DNA of 64,000 nucleotides from Streptomyces sp. NBC_00440 (GCF_036014215.1 NZ_CP107921.1:1349501-1413500), one strand, 5' to 3'; positions 1 through 8,077 are shown, counted from the first letter of the stretch. The notes: generated by a model not told the origin, from the letters alone. Numbers and translations: made by a program.

Positions 1-87
1 GATCCGGATCAGGTCACGACAGAGGTCCACGACCTCGTCCTCACCGGAGACGACCCGTCCGGCGTCTGTCCTGCTGGGCTCGCTCAC
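1..87 (-). CDS. M20-family metallopeptidase, N-terminal fragment
   Basis: Only the first 29 codons are present; the gene runs off the left edge. It starts at GTG (base 87) with a good ribosome site, GGGAGG, about nine bases upstream. The peptide contains GEDEVVDLCRDLIRI, which resembles the opening helix of M20/M25/M40 zinc peptidases annotated in Streptomyces (before the usual DTSN segment). Catalytic residues lie outside the window. The gene is read away from the tRNA. The call rests on recall of the family N-terminus, so it is tentative. Confidence 0.6.
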   Translation of the reverse strand, partial: MSEPSRTDAGRVVSGEDEVVDLCRDLIRI

Positions 88-275
88 GCTGTTTCCTCCC
101 GCTGTCGCTGCTGGTGGTCCCCTGCCCCATCCTCGCCCGCGCCACCCCCCGGACCCAAGCGCCGGGACCGGTCGTCATACACGGTTCACAGACTCCGGCT
201 CGTGATCGAGCACCTCCCAATGTTTGCTATGGTTTTCCACGTCGGAACGGCCCGGGGCCGCGAGACAGACACCTT

Positions 276-363
276 GTCCGGGTGGCGGAATGGCAGACGC
301 GCTAGCTTGAGGTGCTAGTGCCCTTTATCGGGCGTGGGGGTTCAAGTCCCCCCTCGGACACCA
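276..363 (+). tRNA. tRNA-Leu (anticodon GAG)
   Basis: A full cloverleaf can be folded. The acceptor stem pairs GTCCGGG with CTCGGAC. The anticodon stem pairs CTAGC (302-306) with GCTAG (314-318) around the loop TTGAGGT, giving anticodon GAG at 309-311. A long variable arm (GCCC/GGGC) marks a class II tRNA, and the T arm contains GTTCAAGTC. The 3' CCA is encoded. It should read CUC and CUU leucine codons. Confidence 0.97.
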
Positions 364-371
364 GATCGGAT

Positions 372-405
372 CAGAAGAACCCCAGCTGCTGCTGGGGTTC
401 TTCTG
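372..405 (+). terminator. Perfect 15-bp hairpin terminator after tRNA-Leu
   Basis: Bases 372-386 and 391-405 are exact reverse complements around a TGCT loop. The hairpin begins eight bases after the encoded CCA, and is followed by a short T-run (GTTT). It most likely ends the tRNA transcript. Confidence 0.85.
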
Positions 406-530
406 CGTTTACGGGACCGCCGCCGGCCGTGCGTGCGGGCCATACCTGCGGGCCGCCACGCCTCGCAGGCAATACATCGGATGTCACAGCACCGCCGAAC
501 CTCCCCCGAGCGCGAAAACCGCCCAGAACA

Positions 531-559
531 TTGACACACCCCCGTAGACATCGTACGTT
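531..559 (+). promoter_or_regulatory. Putative sigma-70-type promoter of the GH95-like gene
   Basis: TTGACA at 531-536 is followed after 17 bases by TACGTT at 554-559, which fits the actinomycete TAnnnT -10 pattern. It lies 54 bases before the ATG at 613. This is pattern reading only. Confidence 0.5.
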
Positions 560-612
560 TCCGTCGCTTCCTGAGGTGCCGTCATGGCACACCACGTCGA
601 AGGGACCGGTAG

Positions 613-3018
613 ATGCCCCAAGCCCCGGAACAACCCGCACCGTCGCGTCGAAGCGTTCTGGGGGCAGCCGGCGGGACCCTCGCCGCGAGCCTCGCGCTCG
701 GTGGGCTCCGGCCCTTCACCGCTGCCGCCGACGTGCCGCGCCGGGGAGGCCAGGGAGCCCGCCGCGTACCCGAATCGGCCGCCACCGAGCTGTGTTACCC
801 GGCGCCCGCGAGCGAGAGCCTGATCATCCAGCAGGGGCTGCCGGTCGGGAACGGCCGCATGGGAGCCCTGCTGACCGGCGACCCCGCGCACGACGTGCTC
901 TATCTCACCGATGCCACCCTGTGGACCGGCGGCCTCAACGACACCCTCCAGAGCGACGGTCAGTTCCCTTACGGAGCCGACGACTTCGGCAGCTTCACGC
1001 TGCTCGCGAAGGCCTCGGTCGACCTCCCGGGCCATGAACTGTCCGCCGTGACCGGCTACCGCCGGACCCTCGACCTCAGCAACGGGCTCAGCACGGTCAC
1101 CTACCGGCTGGGCCAGGTGACCTACCGCCGTGAGGTGTACGCCAGCCACCCCGACGAGGTCGTCGTCGTCCGCCTCACCCAGAGCGGCGGCGGCACCTAC
1201 ACCGGCTCGCTCTCCCTCGCCGGATGGCACGGTGAGACGGCCGCGGCGGACGGCGCCACCCGTACCGCCTCGTTCACGGGCGCGTTCCCCAACGGACTGA
1301 CGTACGCGGCGGCGGCCGGTGTCACCGGCCGCACCGGCACCGTGGCCGTCAAGGGCGCCGACGTCACCTTCGCCGGGTGCTCCGAAGTCCTGGTGGTCAT
1401 AGCCGGCGGTACGAACTACGCGCCGGACCCCTCGACCGGCTACCGGAACCCCGGCGCGGACCCGCACGCCATCGCGGCCGGCCGGCTGCGCGCCGCGGCG
1501 GAAGCGGGCGGCCCCGCGCTGCTCAGCACCCATCTCGCCGACTACCGGCCGCTGTACGAGCGGATGACGGTCGAGCTCGGGACGTCGACCGACGCGCAGC
1601 GGTCCATGGACACCTGGTCCCGGCTCACCGCGCTGGGCGCGGCCGGCGCGCCGCCGGACCCCGAACTGGAGGCCGCCTACCTCCAGTTCGGCCGCTACCT
1701 GATGATCAGCGGTTCGCGCGACAGTGTGCCGCTCAACCTCCAGGGCCTGTGGATCGACCGTACGGACCCGGACTGGATGGGCGACTACCACACGGACATC
1801 AACGTCCAGATGAACTACTGGCTGGCCGACCGGGCCGGACTCTCCGACTGTTTCGGCGCCTTCCTGGACTACTGCCTCGCCCAGGTGCCGTCCTGGACCC
1901 GTACCACCGCCAAGCGCTTCAACGACCCGCGCAACGGATTCCGCAACTCCAGCGGGAAGGTCGCCGGCTGGACGACCGCCATCTCCACCAACGTCCATGG
2001 CGGGATGGGCTGGTGGTGGCACCCGGCCGGGAACGCCTGGCTCTGCAACTCGCTCTGGCAGCACTACGAGTACACCCAGGACCGCACCGAGCTGAAGAAG
2101 ATCTACCCGCTGCTCAAGGGTGCCTGCGAGTTCTGGGAGGCGCGGCTGATCACCACGACCGTCACCGACCCGGCCACCGGCGCGTCCCGGCAGGTCCTGA
2201 TCGACGACAGCGACTGGTCGCCCGAGCAGGGGCCGACCGACGCCAAGGGCATCACCTACGCGCAGGAACTCGTACGGGACCTCTTCGCCTCGTACCGCAC
2301 GGCGGCCGCCCTGCTCGCCAGGGACGCCGGATACGCCAAGACTGTCGCCGGGCTCCAGGCCCGCCTCTACCTCCCTCAGGTCAGCCCGGAGACCGGCTGG
2401 CTGGAGGAGTGGATGACCCCGGAGAACCTGGGCGAGACCACCCACCGGCACCTGTCACCGCTGATCGGCCTCTTCCCCGGCGACCGGATCACCCCCGAGG
2501 ACAGCCCGGCGGCGCTGGTCACCGGGGCGCGCAATCTGCTCACGGCGCGCGGTATGTCGAGCTTCGGCTGGGGCTGCGCCTGGCGCGCGGCGAGCTGGGC
2601 ACGGCTCAAGGACGCCGAGAAGGCCTACCAGTTGGTCCGTACGGTCATGGCTCCGTCCACCGGCACCAGTAACGGCACCTCGCAGAACCTCTTCGACATG
2701 TACGACCTGGGGTCACGGGCCACCCTGCAGATCGACGCCAACTTCGGTGCCCCGACCGCGATGATCGAGATGCTGGTCTACTCAAGACCGGGCGTGATCG
2801 AGCTGCTTCCGGCGCTGCCCGGCGCCTGGGCGGCCGCGGGCCGGATCACGGGTGTCGGCGCGCGCGGCGGTATCACCGTCGATCTGGAGTGGCGCGCCGG
2901 GAAGGTCACCGGTGCGGTGCTGCGCTCCACGGTGAGTACGACGACCGAGGTACGGGCCGGGGACTGGCACCGGACGGTACGGCTGAGGCCGGGCCGGGCG
3001 GTCACGCTCCGGCCGTAG
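613..3018 (+). CDS. Secreted GH95-like glycoside hydrolase (alpha-L-fucosidase family)
   Basis: An 801-residue protein. The N-terminus has a twin-arginine type signal (SRRSVLGAAGG, then an Ala-rich stretch), so export by Tat is likely. After residue 60 the order is that of GH95 enzymes: an N-terminal beta-sandwich, a linker, an (alpha/alpha)6 catalytic barrel and a small C-terminal beta domain. Recognisable signatures are TDINVQMNYW (residues 394-403), SDWSPEQGP with Glu538, and QIDANFGAP with Asp708, matching the positions of the water-activating pair, general acid and base of Bifidobacterium AfcA. Members remove alpha-1,2-linked L-fucose or L-galactose from glycans. The first of the two asparagines expected in N-I-N is Asp395 here. 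Specificity cannot be read from sequence. It appears monocistronic behind its own promoter. Confidence 0.85.
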   Translation: MPQAPEQPAPSRRSVLGAAGGTLAASLALGGLRPFTAAADVPRRGGQGARRVPESAATELCYPAPASESLIIQQGLPVGNGRMGALLTGDPAHDVLYLTDATLWTGGLNDTLQSDGQFPYGADDFGSFTLLAKASVDLPGHELSAVTGYRRTLDLSNGLSTVTYRLGQVTYRREVYASHPDEVVVVRLTQSGGGTYTGSLSLAGWHGETAAADGATRTASFTGAFPNGLTYAAAAGVTGRTGTVAVKGADVTFAGCSEVLVVIAGGTNYAPDPSTGYRNPGADPHAIAAGRLRAAAEAGGPALLSTHLADYRPLYERMTVELGTSTDAQRSMDTWSRLTALGAAGAPPDPELEAAYLQFGRYLMISGSRDSVPLNLQGLWIDRTDPDWMGDYHTDINVQMNYWLADRAGLSDCFGAFLDYCLAQVPSWTRTTAKRFNDPRNGFRNSSGKVAGWTTAISTNVHGGMGWWWHPAGNAWLCNSLWQHYEYTQDRTELKKIYPLLKGACEFWEARLITTTVTDPATGASRQVLIDDSDWSPEQGPTDAKGITYAQELVRDLFASYRTAAALLARDAGYAKTVAGLQARLYLPQVSPETGWLEEWMTPENLGETTHRHLSPLIGLFPGDRITPEDSPAALVTGARNLLTARGMSSFGWGCAWRAASWARLKDAEKAYQLVRTVMAPSTGTSNGTSQNLFDMYDLGSRATLQIDANFGAPTAMIEMLVYSRPGVIELLPALPGAWAAAGRITGVGARGGITVDLEWRAGKVTGAVLRSTVSTTTEVRAGDWHRTVRLRPGRAVTLRP

Positions 3019-3092
3019 GGTCTTTCGTGCGGGTCGGGGAGGGCGGTGCGGGTGTCCGCGGCGCCCTCCCTGACCGATCCGAACGGAAGGCG

Positions 3093-3431
3093 CTACGCCC
3101 ACTCCGGCACTTCGCCCATGAGCTGGCACACCATGAGGTAGAGCGGGATCGGCGGGGTGTAGGGCAGGGAGTCCTGCGGCCAGTGGAGCAGCCGGGGGCG
3201 GGCCGTCGGCACATACGCGCCGGGGGCGTAGCGCACCCGGTCCGGCCAGGCGAGTTCGTGGTCCGATCCGGCGGGGACGATCCACCACCACCAGTCGTCG
3301 TCCACGAAGACGCAGCCGGGCTTGGGCAGTCTGGCCAGCAGCCGGAAGCCGTGGTGTTCGGGCACACCCACCGCGTCGCAGCCGAGCGGTGTCGAGAGAG
3401 CGGGGACGCGCGCGAGCGCGTTCCTCAGCAC
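3093..3431 (-). CDS. Conserved small hypothetical protein coupled to the ATPase gene
   Basis: A 112-residue protein of unknown function. The GTG start at 3431 overlaps the stop of the upstream ATPase gene by seven bases (GTGCTGA), so the two are probably translated together. The sequence is rich in aromatic residues, with a run of four Trp in DDDWWWWIVPAGSDHE and the pattern LLHWPQDSLPYTPPIPLY near the C-terminus. No signal peptide or membrane helix is evident. Similar small proteins sit beside HATPase genes in Streptomyces; the role is not known to me. The reading frame is open far upstream, but that part is the antisense-like shadow of the ATPase gene. Confidence 0.6.
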   Translation of the reverse strand: MLRNALARVPALSTPLGCDAVGVPEHHGFRLLARLPKPGCVFVDDDWWWWIVPAGSDHELAWPDRVRYAPGAYVPTARPRLLHWPQDSLPYTPPIPLYLMVCQLMGEVPEWA

Positions 3432-3898
3432 GGCCGCCCCGCGTCGCGCTCCAGCTCCGCCCAGACCAGCCGCCCTGGCCCGTGCGTCGCTTCGCGGACG
3501 CCCCAGGCACTGCTGACGGCGTCGACGAGCAGCAGTCCGCGGCCGTGCTCCCCCTGCGGGGAACGGCAGAGCTGCGGGCCCGCGGCCGCGTGCCCCTGGT
3601 CCTGTATCGCTATGCGCAACTGACCCCGGTCGTCCCGCAGTTCGCAGGCGATGTGGTCGCCTGCCGTATGGACGACCGCGTTGGTGAAGAGTTCCGAGAC
3701 GATCAGGAGGGCGGTGTCGCAGATGTCCTCCGAGAAGTCCCAGCAGGCGAGCCGGTTCCGGGTCAGGCGGCGGGCGCGGGCCACGGAATCGGTGCGTGCC
3801 GGTAATTCGAATGCGTACCGCCGGACATTGCTGCCGGGACACTGATCGATGAGCTGGGGGATGAGCGCGGTGCCTGGAGCCACAGCCGAAATCCTCAC
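3425..3898 (-). CDS. Anti-sigma-factor-like ATP-binding protein (HATPase_c_2)
   Basis: With the GTG at 3898 as start the protein has 157 residues, the usual size of Streptomyces RsbW/SpoIIAB-like ATPases. The Bergerat-fold boxes are visible: SELFTNAVVHT (N box), IQDQG (G1) and GRGLLLVDAVSSAWG (G2). Such proteins act as free-standing ATP-binding regulators and often partner XRE/DUF397 proteins. The frame is open upstream to an ATG at 4048, but that extension is poorly protein-like and would run into the divergent promoter, so the internal GTG is preferred; its ribosome site is weak. It faces away from the XRE gene. Confidence 0.82.
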   Translation of the reverse strand: MRISAVAPGTALIPQLIDQCPGSNVRRYAFELPARTDSVARARRLTRNRLACWDFSEDICDTALLIVSELFTNAVVHTAGDHIACELRDDRGQLRIAIQDQGHAAAGPQLCRSPQGEHGRGLLLVDAVSSAWGVREATHGPGRLVWAELERDAGRPC

Positions 3899-3949
3899 GG
3901 TGGGGGTACCGCGACTGCCGCACCATCCCCCACGGGTATGCGCCAGTCG

Positions 3950-3965
3950 CGTGAACTGGTTCACG
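3950..3965. promoter_or_regulatory. Palindrome in the divergent ATPase/XRE promoter region
   Basis: CGTGAAC and GTTCACG form a 7-bp inverted repeat around TG. It sits about 50 bases upstream of the ATPase GTG and 120 bases before the XRE start, a natural place for an operator. Confidence 0.4.
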
Positions 3966-4004
3966 TGTCTACTGTCCTCCGTAACGGACACCTTGGCAAG
4001 AGGC

Positions 4005-4016
4005 ACTTTGTAAAGT
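4005..4016. promoter_or_regulatory. ACTTT-GT-AAAGT palindrome upstream of the XRE gene
   Basis: ACTTTGTAAAGT is an inverted repeat with 5-bp arms, AT-rich compared with its surroundings, 71 bases before the TTG start of the XRE regulator. It may be the binding site of that regulator; this is inference from position and symmetry. Confidence 0.4.
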
Positions 4017-4086
4017 TCAGAGTGGCGTTTCACCGATGGGGCGGGCATGGCACACTGCTGGACAACTGCCCAAGTGGAGGTCTCAG

Positions 4087-4947
4087 TTGAGTGAGCCGCG
4101 GTCCGCCCCGACCGTTGGCCAGGTCGTACTCGGTAAGCGCTTGCAGGAACTGCGCGAGCGAGCCGGCCTGAGTCGCGAACAGGCTGCCAAGGTACTCAGG
4201 GTCGCCCAGGCCACCATCCGCCGGATGGAGACCGCCGAGGTGGCGCTGAAGATCCCCTATGTGCAGCTGCTGCTGAAGGCGTACGGAATCACCGAGGCCG
4301 AGAACGACGCCTTCGTCGAACTCACCGAGGAGGCCAACCAGCCGGGCTGGTGGCAGCGGTTCCACGGGATCCTGCCCGACTGGTTCAGCATGTACGTCAG
4401 CCTGGAGGGCGCCGCCTCGCTCATCAGGCAGTACGAGCCGCACTTCGTGCCCGGCGTGCTCCAGACCGAGGAGTACGCGCGCGCGATCATGATGAGCGGC
4501 GCCGTCGGCGAGACCAGCCCCGAGGACATCGAGCGGCACGTCGCGCTGCGGATGGAGCGGCAGTCCCTGCTGACCCGGCCCGACGCCCCGACGCTCTGGG
4601 TCGTGATGGACGAGACGGTGCTGCGGCGGCACGCGGGCGGCCGCGACGTCATGCGGGGCCAGATCGACCGGCTGCTGCGGGCCGCCGATCTGCCGCATGT
4701 CACGCTACAGATCGCGGAGTTCTCCAGCGGTCACCACCCGGGGACCTACGGTCCCTTCGTCCTCTTCCGTTTTGCGATGCCCGAACTGCCCGACATGGTC
4801 TACAGCGAGTACCTGACCGGCGCGGTCTATCTTGACGCGCGCCCCGAGGTGGCCGCGCACCTCGAAGTCATGGACCGCATGGCGGCTCAGGCCGCAACTG
4901 CACAACGCACGAAGGAGATCCTCAAGGATTTCCGCAAGGAGCTGTAA
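4087..4947 (+). CDS. XRE-family regulator with DUF5753/Scr1 domain (WhiJ-like)
   Basis: A 286-residue protein from a TTG start at 4087, chosen because GGAGG stands seven bases before it; the ATG at 4036 has no ribosome site. Residues 10-70 form an XRE helix-turn-helix (LGKRLQELRERAGLSREQAA, then VAQATIRRMETAEVALK). The rest is the DUF5753 domain seen in Scr1/WhiJ proteins, with EPHFVPGVLQTEEYARA and TLQIAEFSSGHHPGTYGPF. Streptomyces encode dozens of these paired with a small DUF397 protein and often a HATPase; WhiJ and BldB belong to the developmental network. The next gene begins directly after the stop codon. Confidence 0.88.
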   Translation: MSEPRSAPTVGQVVLGKRLQELRERAGLSREQAAKVLRVAQATIRRMETAEVALKIPYVQLLLKAYGITEAENDAFVELTEEANQPGWWQRFHGILPDWFSMYVSLEGAASLIRQYEPHFVPGVLQTEEYARAIMMSGAVGETSPEDIERHVALRMERQSLLTRPDAPTLWVVMDETVLRRHAGGRDVMRGQIDRLLRAADLPHVTLQIAEFSSGHHPGTYGPFVLFRFAMPELPDMVYSEYLTGAVYLDARPEVAAHLEVMDRMAAQAATAQRTKEILKDFRKEL

Positions 4948-5184
4948 ATGGATCGCATATACAACGGCATGCCTGCCGCGGACCTCGGCGCCGAGGGCTG
5001 GCACAAGCCGTGGAGCGGCGGCAACGGCGGCAACTGCATCGAGGCCATGAAGCTGGCCGACGGCAGGGTCGCCGTACGCCAGTCCGCAGACCCTGACGGC
5101 CCCGCACTCATTTACTCCACCGGCGAGATCGCCGCTTTCATCCAGGGGGCGAAGTCCGGCCAGGCGGACTTCCTCCTCACCTGA
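4948..5184 (+). CDS. DUF397 small regulatory partner protein
   Basis: A 78-residue protein whose ATG follows the XRE stop without a gap; AAGGAG at the end of the XRE gene serves as ribosome site. The sequence shows the DUF397 pattern: W-(x)n-SGGNGGNCIE, VAVRQSADPDGPALIY, and an FIQGAKSGQADFLL end. DUF397 proteins are thought to bind or modulate the cognate XRE regulator. No DNA-binding motif is visible. Confidence 0.88.
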   Translation: MDRIYNGMPAADLGAEGWHKPWSGGNGGNCIEAMKLADGRVAVRQSADPDGPALIYSTGEIAAFIQGAKSGQADFLLT

Positions 5185-5275
5185 ACAGCACTGTTGCCGT
5201 CAGTCATTGCCGTTGCCCGTTGTCATCGCGTCGTTGTCATTGCCGTCGTTGTCGACCTACCAACTGGAGCGTCCC

Positions 5276-6082
5276 ATGACCGGAGTAGACCCCGCGCACA
5301 TCCAGATCGACACCAGTAAGCCGCATCCCGCCCGGATGTACGACTGGTTCCTGGGCGGCAAGGACAACTATCCGGTCGACCAGGAGATGGCCGAGCAGCT
5401 GCTCGCCCTCGATTCGCGGGGCCGGGAGATGGCCCGGGTCAACCGGGCGTTCATGCACCGCGCGACCCGCTGTCTGGCGGAGAGCGGCATCCGCCAGTTC
5501 CTGGACGTCGGCACGGGCATACCGACCGAACCCAATCTGCACCAGATCGCCCAGCGGTCGGCGCCGGACTCCCGTGTCGTCTACTGCGACAACGACCCGA
5601 TCGTGCTGGCGCACGCCGCGGCGCTGCTGCGGTCGACGCCCGAGGGCGCGACCGACTACATCCAGGCGGACGCGCGGGAGCCCTCCACCATTCTGGAGGC
5701 GGCCGGGAAGCTCCTGGACTTCGGCCGGCCGGTCGCGCTCTCGCTGGTGGCCCTGCTGCACTTCGTCGCCGACGAGGACGCGTACGAGCTGGTGAACCGG
5801 CTGATGGAGCCACTGGCGCCGGGAAGCTGCCTCGTCCTCTCGCATGTCACCGGGGATTTCGACCCGGAGGGGTCGGCGAGGGCCGTCGAGATGTACCGGG
5901 CCCGGGGTCTGACCCTGCGGCCCCGTTCACGCGCGGAGACCGCCCGGTTCTTCGACGGCTTCGAACTCCTCGACCCCGAGGTCTCGCTGGCCGCCGAGTG
6001 GCGGCCCGAGCTCGGTGAGCGGGTGCCGGTCCCCGGTGACGATCCGATCCCCGGCTGGGTGGGCGTCGCCCGCAAGCAGTGA
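5276..6082 (+). CDS. SAM-dependent methyltransferase (Methyltransf_19/DUF574)
   Basis: A 268-residue protein beginning at the ATG at 5276, preceded by CTGGAGC. The frame is open to 5207 but that part is low-complexity Val/Ser/Leu. The N-terminal IDTSKPHPARMYDWFLGGKDN is the hallmark of the actinomycete DUF574 methyltransferases. The SAM site is FLDVGTGIPTEPN (motif I), with YCDNDPIVLAHA following. Substrates of this large Streptomyces family are mostly unknown. It lies 91 bases after the DUF397 gene on the same strand and may be part of that transcript. Confidence 0.88.
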   Translation: MTGVDPAHIQIDTSKPHPARMYDWFLGGKDNYPVDQEMAEQLLALDSRGREMARVNRAFMHRATRCLAESGIRQFLDVGTGIPTEPNLHQIAQRSAPDSRVVYCDNDPIVLAHAAALLRSTPEGATDYIQADAREPSTILEAAGKLLDFGRPVALSLVALLHFVADEDAYELVNRLMEPLAPGSCLVLSHVTGDFDPEGSARAVEMYRARGLTLRPRSRAETARFFDGFELLDPEVSLAAEWRPELGERVPVPGDDPIPGWVGVARKQ

Positions 6083-6092
6083 GCCCGGGAGT

Positions 6093-6130
6093 GCTCCGGA
6101 GGGACGCCTGTCCGGCTTCCCCTCCGGAGC
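6093..6130. terminator. Hairpin between convergent methyltransferase and MBL genes
   Basis: GCTCCGGAGGG at 6093-6103 pairs exactly with CCCTCCGGAGC at 6120-6130. It lies between two converging genes and can serve both. The loop is 16 bases and no T-run follows. Confidence 0.6.
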
Positions 6131-6144
6131 GGCCCCGCGGCGGT

Positions 6145-6774
6145 TCAGCCGTCCTGTGCCAGCCACTCCGGCAGGCCGGGGGCCTCGGCGCCGATCGTGG
6201 TGGAGTCGCCGTGGCCGGTTCGGACCAGGGTCTCCGGGGCCAGTGTCAGCAGCCGGTCCCGGATGGACGCGACGATCGTCGGGTGGTCCGAGAAGGACCG
6301 GCCGGTCGCACCGGGGCCGCCCTGGAACAGCGTGTCGCCGGTGAACACCGTGGCCAGGTCCGGCGCGTACAGGCAGACCGCACCCGGCGCATGGCCCGGT
6401 GTGTGCAGCACCGTCAGCGCGGTCCCCGCCACCGTCAGGGTCTGCCCGTCCTTGAGTTCGCCGTCCGGGAGGCGGCCGGGGTGGGTCATCCGCCAGAGCG
6501 GCAGATCGTCCGGGTGCAGCAGGATGGGCGCCCCGGTCGCCGCGGCCAGTGCGGGCGCCGCGCCGATGTGGTCGTTGTGCGCGTGCGTGCAGACGATGGC
6601 GCGCAGCGTACGGCCACCGAGGGCGGCCTCGATCGCGGTGGCGTCATGGGCGGCGTCGATGACGATCGCCTCACTGTCGTCGCCGACGATCCAGACGTTG
6701 TTGTCGACGTCCCAGCTGCCGCCGTCGAGCGAGAACGTGCCGGAGGTGACGAGATGGTCGATACGGGCCGCCAT
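6145..6774 (-). CDS. MBL-fold metallo-hydrolase paired with mscR
   Basis: A 209-residue metallo-beta-lactamase-fold enzyme. The metal-binding motif is THAHNDHIG (HxHxDH), followed by the HTPGHAPGAVCLY histidine, FTGDTLFQGG aspartate and a C-terminal RTGHGDSTT histidine, as in glyoxalase II-type thioesterases. Its start overlaps the stop of the mycothiol dehydrogenase gene by one base (TGATG), which implies a joint role. The likely job is hydrolysis of the S-formylmycothiol made by MscR, or another mycothiol thioester; the substrate is inferred from context only. Confidence 0.85.
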   Translation of the reverse strand: MAARIDHLVTSGTFSLDGGSWDVDNNVWIVGDDSEAIVIDAAHDATAIEAALGGRTLRAIVCTHAHNDHIGAAPALAAATGAPILLHPDDLPLWRMTHPGRLPDGELKDGQTLTVAGTALTVLHTPGHAPGAVCLYAPDLATVFTGDTLFQGGPGATGRSFSDHPTIVASIRDRLLTLAPETLVRTGHGDSTTIGAEAPGLPEWLAQDG

Positions 6775-7859
6775 CAGAACTCCACCACCGAGCGCAGCAC
6801 ATCGCCGTCGGCCATCCGCTCGAAGGCCTTCTCGACCTCGTCGACCCTGATCGTCTCGGTGACGAACGCGCCGAGGTCGATCCGGCCCTGCTGGTGCAGA
6901 TCGACGAGCATCGGGAAGTCGCGGGAGGGCAGACAGTCCCCGTACCAGGAGGACTTGAGCGCCCCGCCGCGGCCGAAGACGTCCAGGAGCGGGAGTTCCA
7001 GCTGCATCTCCGGCGTGGGGACGCCCACCAGGACGACCGTGCCCGCCAGGTCGCGGGCGTAGAAGGCCTGTTTGTACGTCTCGGGGCGGCCGACCGCCTC
7101 GATCACCACATCGGCGCCGAAGCCGCCGGTGAGCTCCCGAATCGCCTCTACCGGGTCCGATGTACGCGAGTTGACGGTGTGGGTGGCGCCCATCCGCTGT
7201 GCGGTGGCGAGCTTCTTGTCGTCGATGTCGACGGCGATGATCTTCGCGGCCCCGGCGAGCCGGGCCCCGACGACCGCGGCGTCACCGACACCGCCGCAGC
7301 CGATGACCGCGACCGAGTCGCCGCGGCCGACCTGTCCGGTGTTGATGGCCGCGCCGATCCCCGCCATCACTCCGCAGCCGAGCAGACCGGCGACGGCCGG
7401 GGAGACGGCCGGGTCGACCTTGGTGCACTGGCCGGAGGCGACCAGGGTCTTCTCGGCGAAGGCGCCGATGCCGAGCGCCGGGGAGAGCCCCGTACCGTCG
7501 CTCAATGTCATCTTCTGCTTCGCGTTGTGCGTGTCGAAGCAGTACTGCGGCCTGCCACGCAGACAGGCCCGGCACTGCCCGCACACGGCACGCCAGTTGA
7601 GGATCACGAAGTCGCCGGGGGCGACGTCGGTGACGCCGTCGCCGACCGACTCCACGATGCCCGCGGCCTCATGGCCGAGCAGGAACGGGAAGTCGTCGTT
7701 GATCCCGCCCTGCTTGTAGTGGAGGTCCGTGTGGCAGACCCCGCAGGCCTGGATCTTCACCACAGCCTCGCCCGGCCCCGGGTCCGGGACCAGGATCGTC
7801 TCCACGCGTAGGGGTTGGTTCTTGCCGGGGGCCACGACCCCTTGGACCTGCTGCGTCAT
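6774..7859 (-). CDS. mscR: S-(hydroxymethyl)mycothiol dehydrogenase
   Basis: A 361-residue zinc-dependent medium-chain dehydrogenase. Catalytic zinc ligands appear in [10 protein letters not shown] and [12 protein letters not shown]; the structural zinc lobe is [15 protein letters not shown]. The NAD site is [20 protein letters not shown], and VDIDDKK supplies the acidic residue that favours NAD. The overall sequence agrees with MscR/AdhE2, which oxidises the adduct of formaldehyde and mycothiol and also reduces S-nitrosomycothiol. AGGAAGG precedes the ATG. Translationally coupled to the downstream MBL hydrolase. The 162-bp palindromic element lies 57 bases upstream. Confidence 0.93.
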   Translation of the reverse strand: MTQQVQGVVAPGKNQPLRVETILVPDPGPGEAVVKIQACGVCHTDLHYKQGGINDDFPFLLGHEAAGIVESVGDGVTDVAPGDFVILNWRAVCGQCRACLRGRPQYCFDTHNAKQKMTLSDGTGLSPALGIGAFAEKTLVASGQCTKVDPAVSPAVAGLLGCGVMAGIGAAINTGQVGRGDSVAVIGCGGVGDAAVVGARLAGAAKIIAVDIDDKKLATAQRMGATHTVNSRTSDPVEAIRELTGGFGADVVIEAVGRPETYKQAFYARDLAGTVVLVGVPTPEMQLELPLLDVFGRGGALKSSWYGDCLPSRDFPMLVDLHQQGRIDLGAFVTETIRVDEVEKAFERMADGDVLRSVVEF

Positions 7860-7915
7860 GCCGTCAACAGCCTTCCTGTAACCGAGCGGTACGTGGGCTC
7901 AGTCTTCCAGGCCCC

Positions 7916-8077
7916 AGGACCTTTCGGTCGGGACAGGCCGGACCAGGGAGCGGGGTCTGGTGCGTGCATCTGCAAGGCGGAGGATTGAATCATGGCGGAG
8001 CCATGGTGATTGACGACAACGCCGCAGATGTGCGTGCCAGACCCCGCGAGCCCGGCCCGTCCCGACCGAAAGGTCCT
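7916..8077. repeat. 162-bp nested palindromic element (MITE-like or long RNA hairpin)
   Basis: The outer 19 bases (7916-7934 and 8059-8077) are perfect inverted repeats, AGGACCTTTCGGTCGGGAC. The symmetry continues imperfectly inward to 7973 and 8024, with GCGGGGTCTGG and CATCTGC matching their partners, giving arms of about 58 and 54 bases. The 50-base centre holds a second hairpin, CATGGC-GGA-GCCATG (7991-8005). The right end includes two bases of the permease stop codon. It lies between two genes read in the same direction. It could end permease transcription, but it is far longer than an ordinary terminator. No transposase is present and no clear target duplication was found. Confidence 0.75.

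Noticed and set aside
302..318. CTAGC...GCTAG resembling the TAGC-n-GCTAG TetR operator
   Set aside because: It is the anticodon stem of tRNA-Leu.
276..612. tRNA-Leu as an integration site for a mobile element
   Set aside because: No integrase gene and no second copy of the tRNA 3' end was found in the window.
484..2451. Minus-strand open frame of 655 codons across the GH95-like gene
   Set aside because: It lies antisense to a clear enzyme gene, has no family signatures and is rich in Gly/Arg/Val, as expected for a shadow frame in high-GC DNA.
4131..4145. GTAAGCGCTTGCAG resembling the CAAGCGCTT operator
   Set aside because: It lies inside the XRE coding sequence, where it encodes Gly-Lys-Arg-Leu-Gln, a normal helix-turn-helix start; most likely chance.
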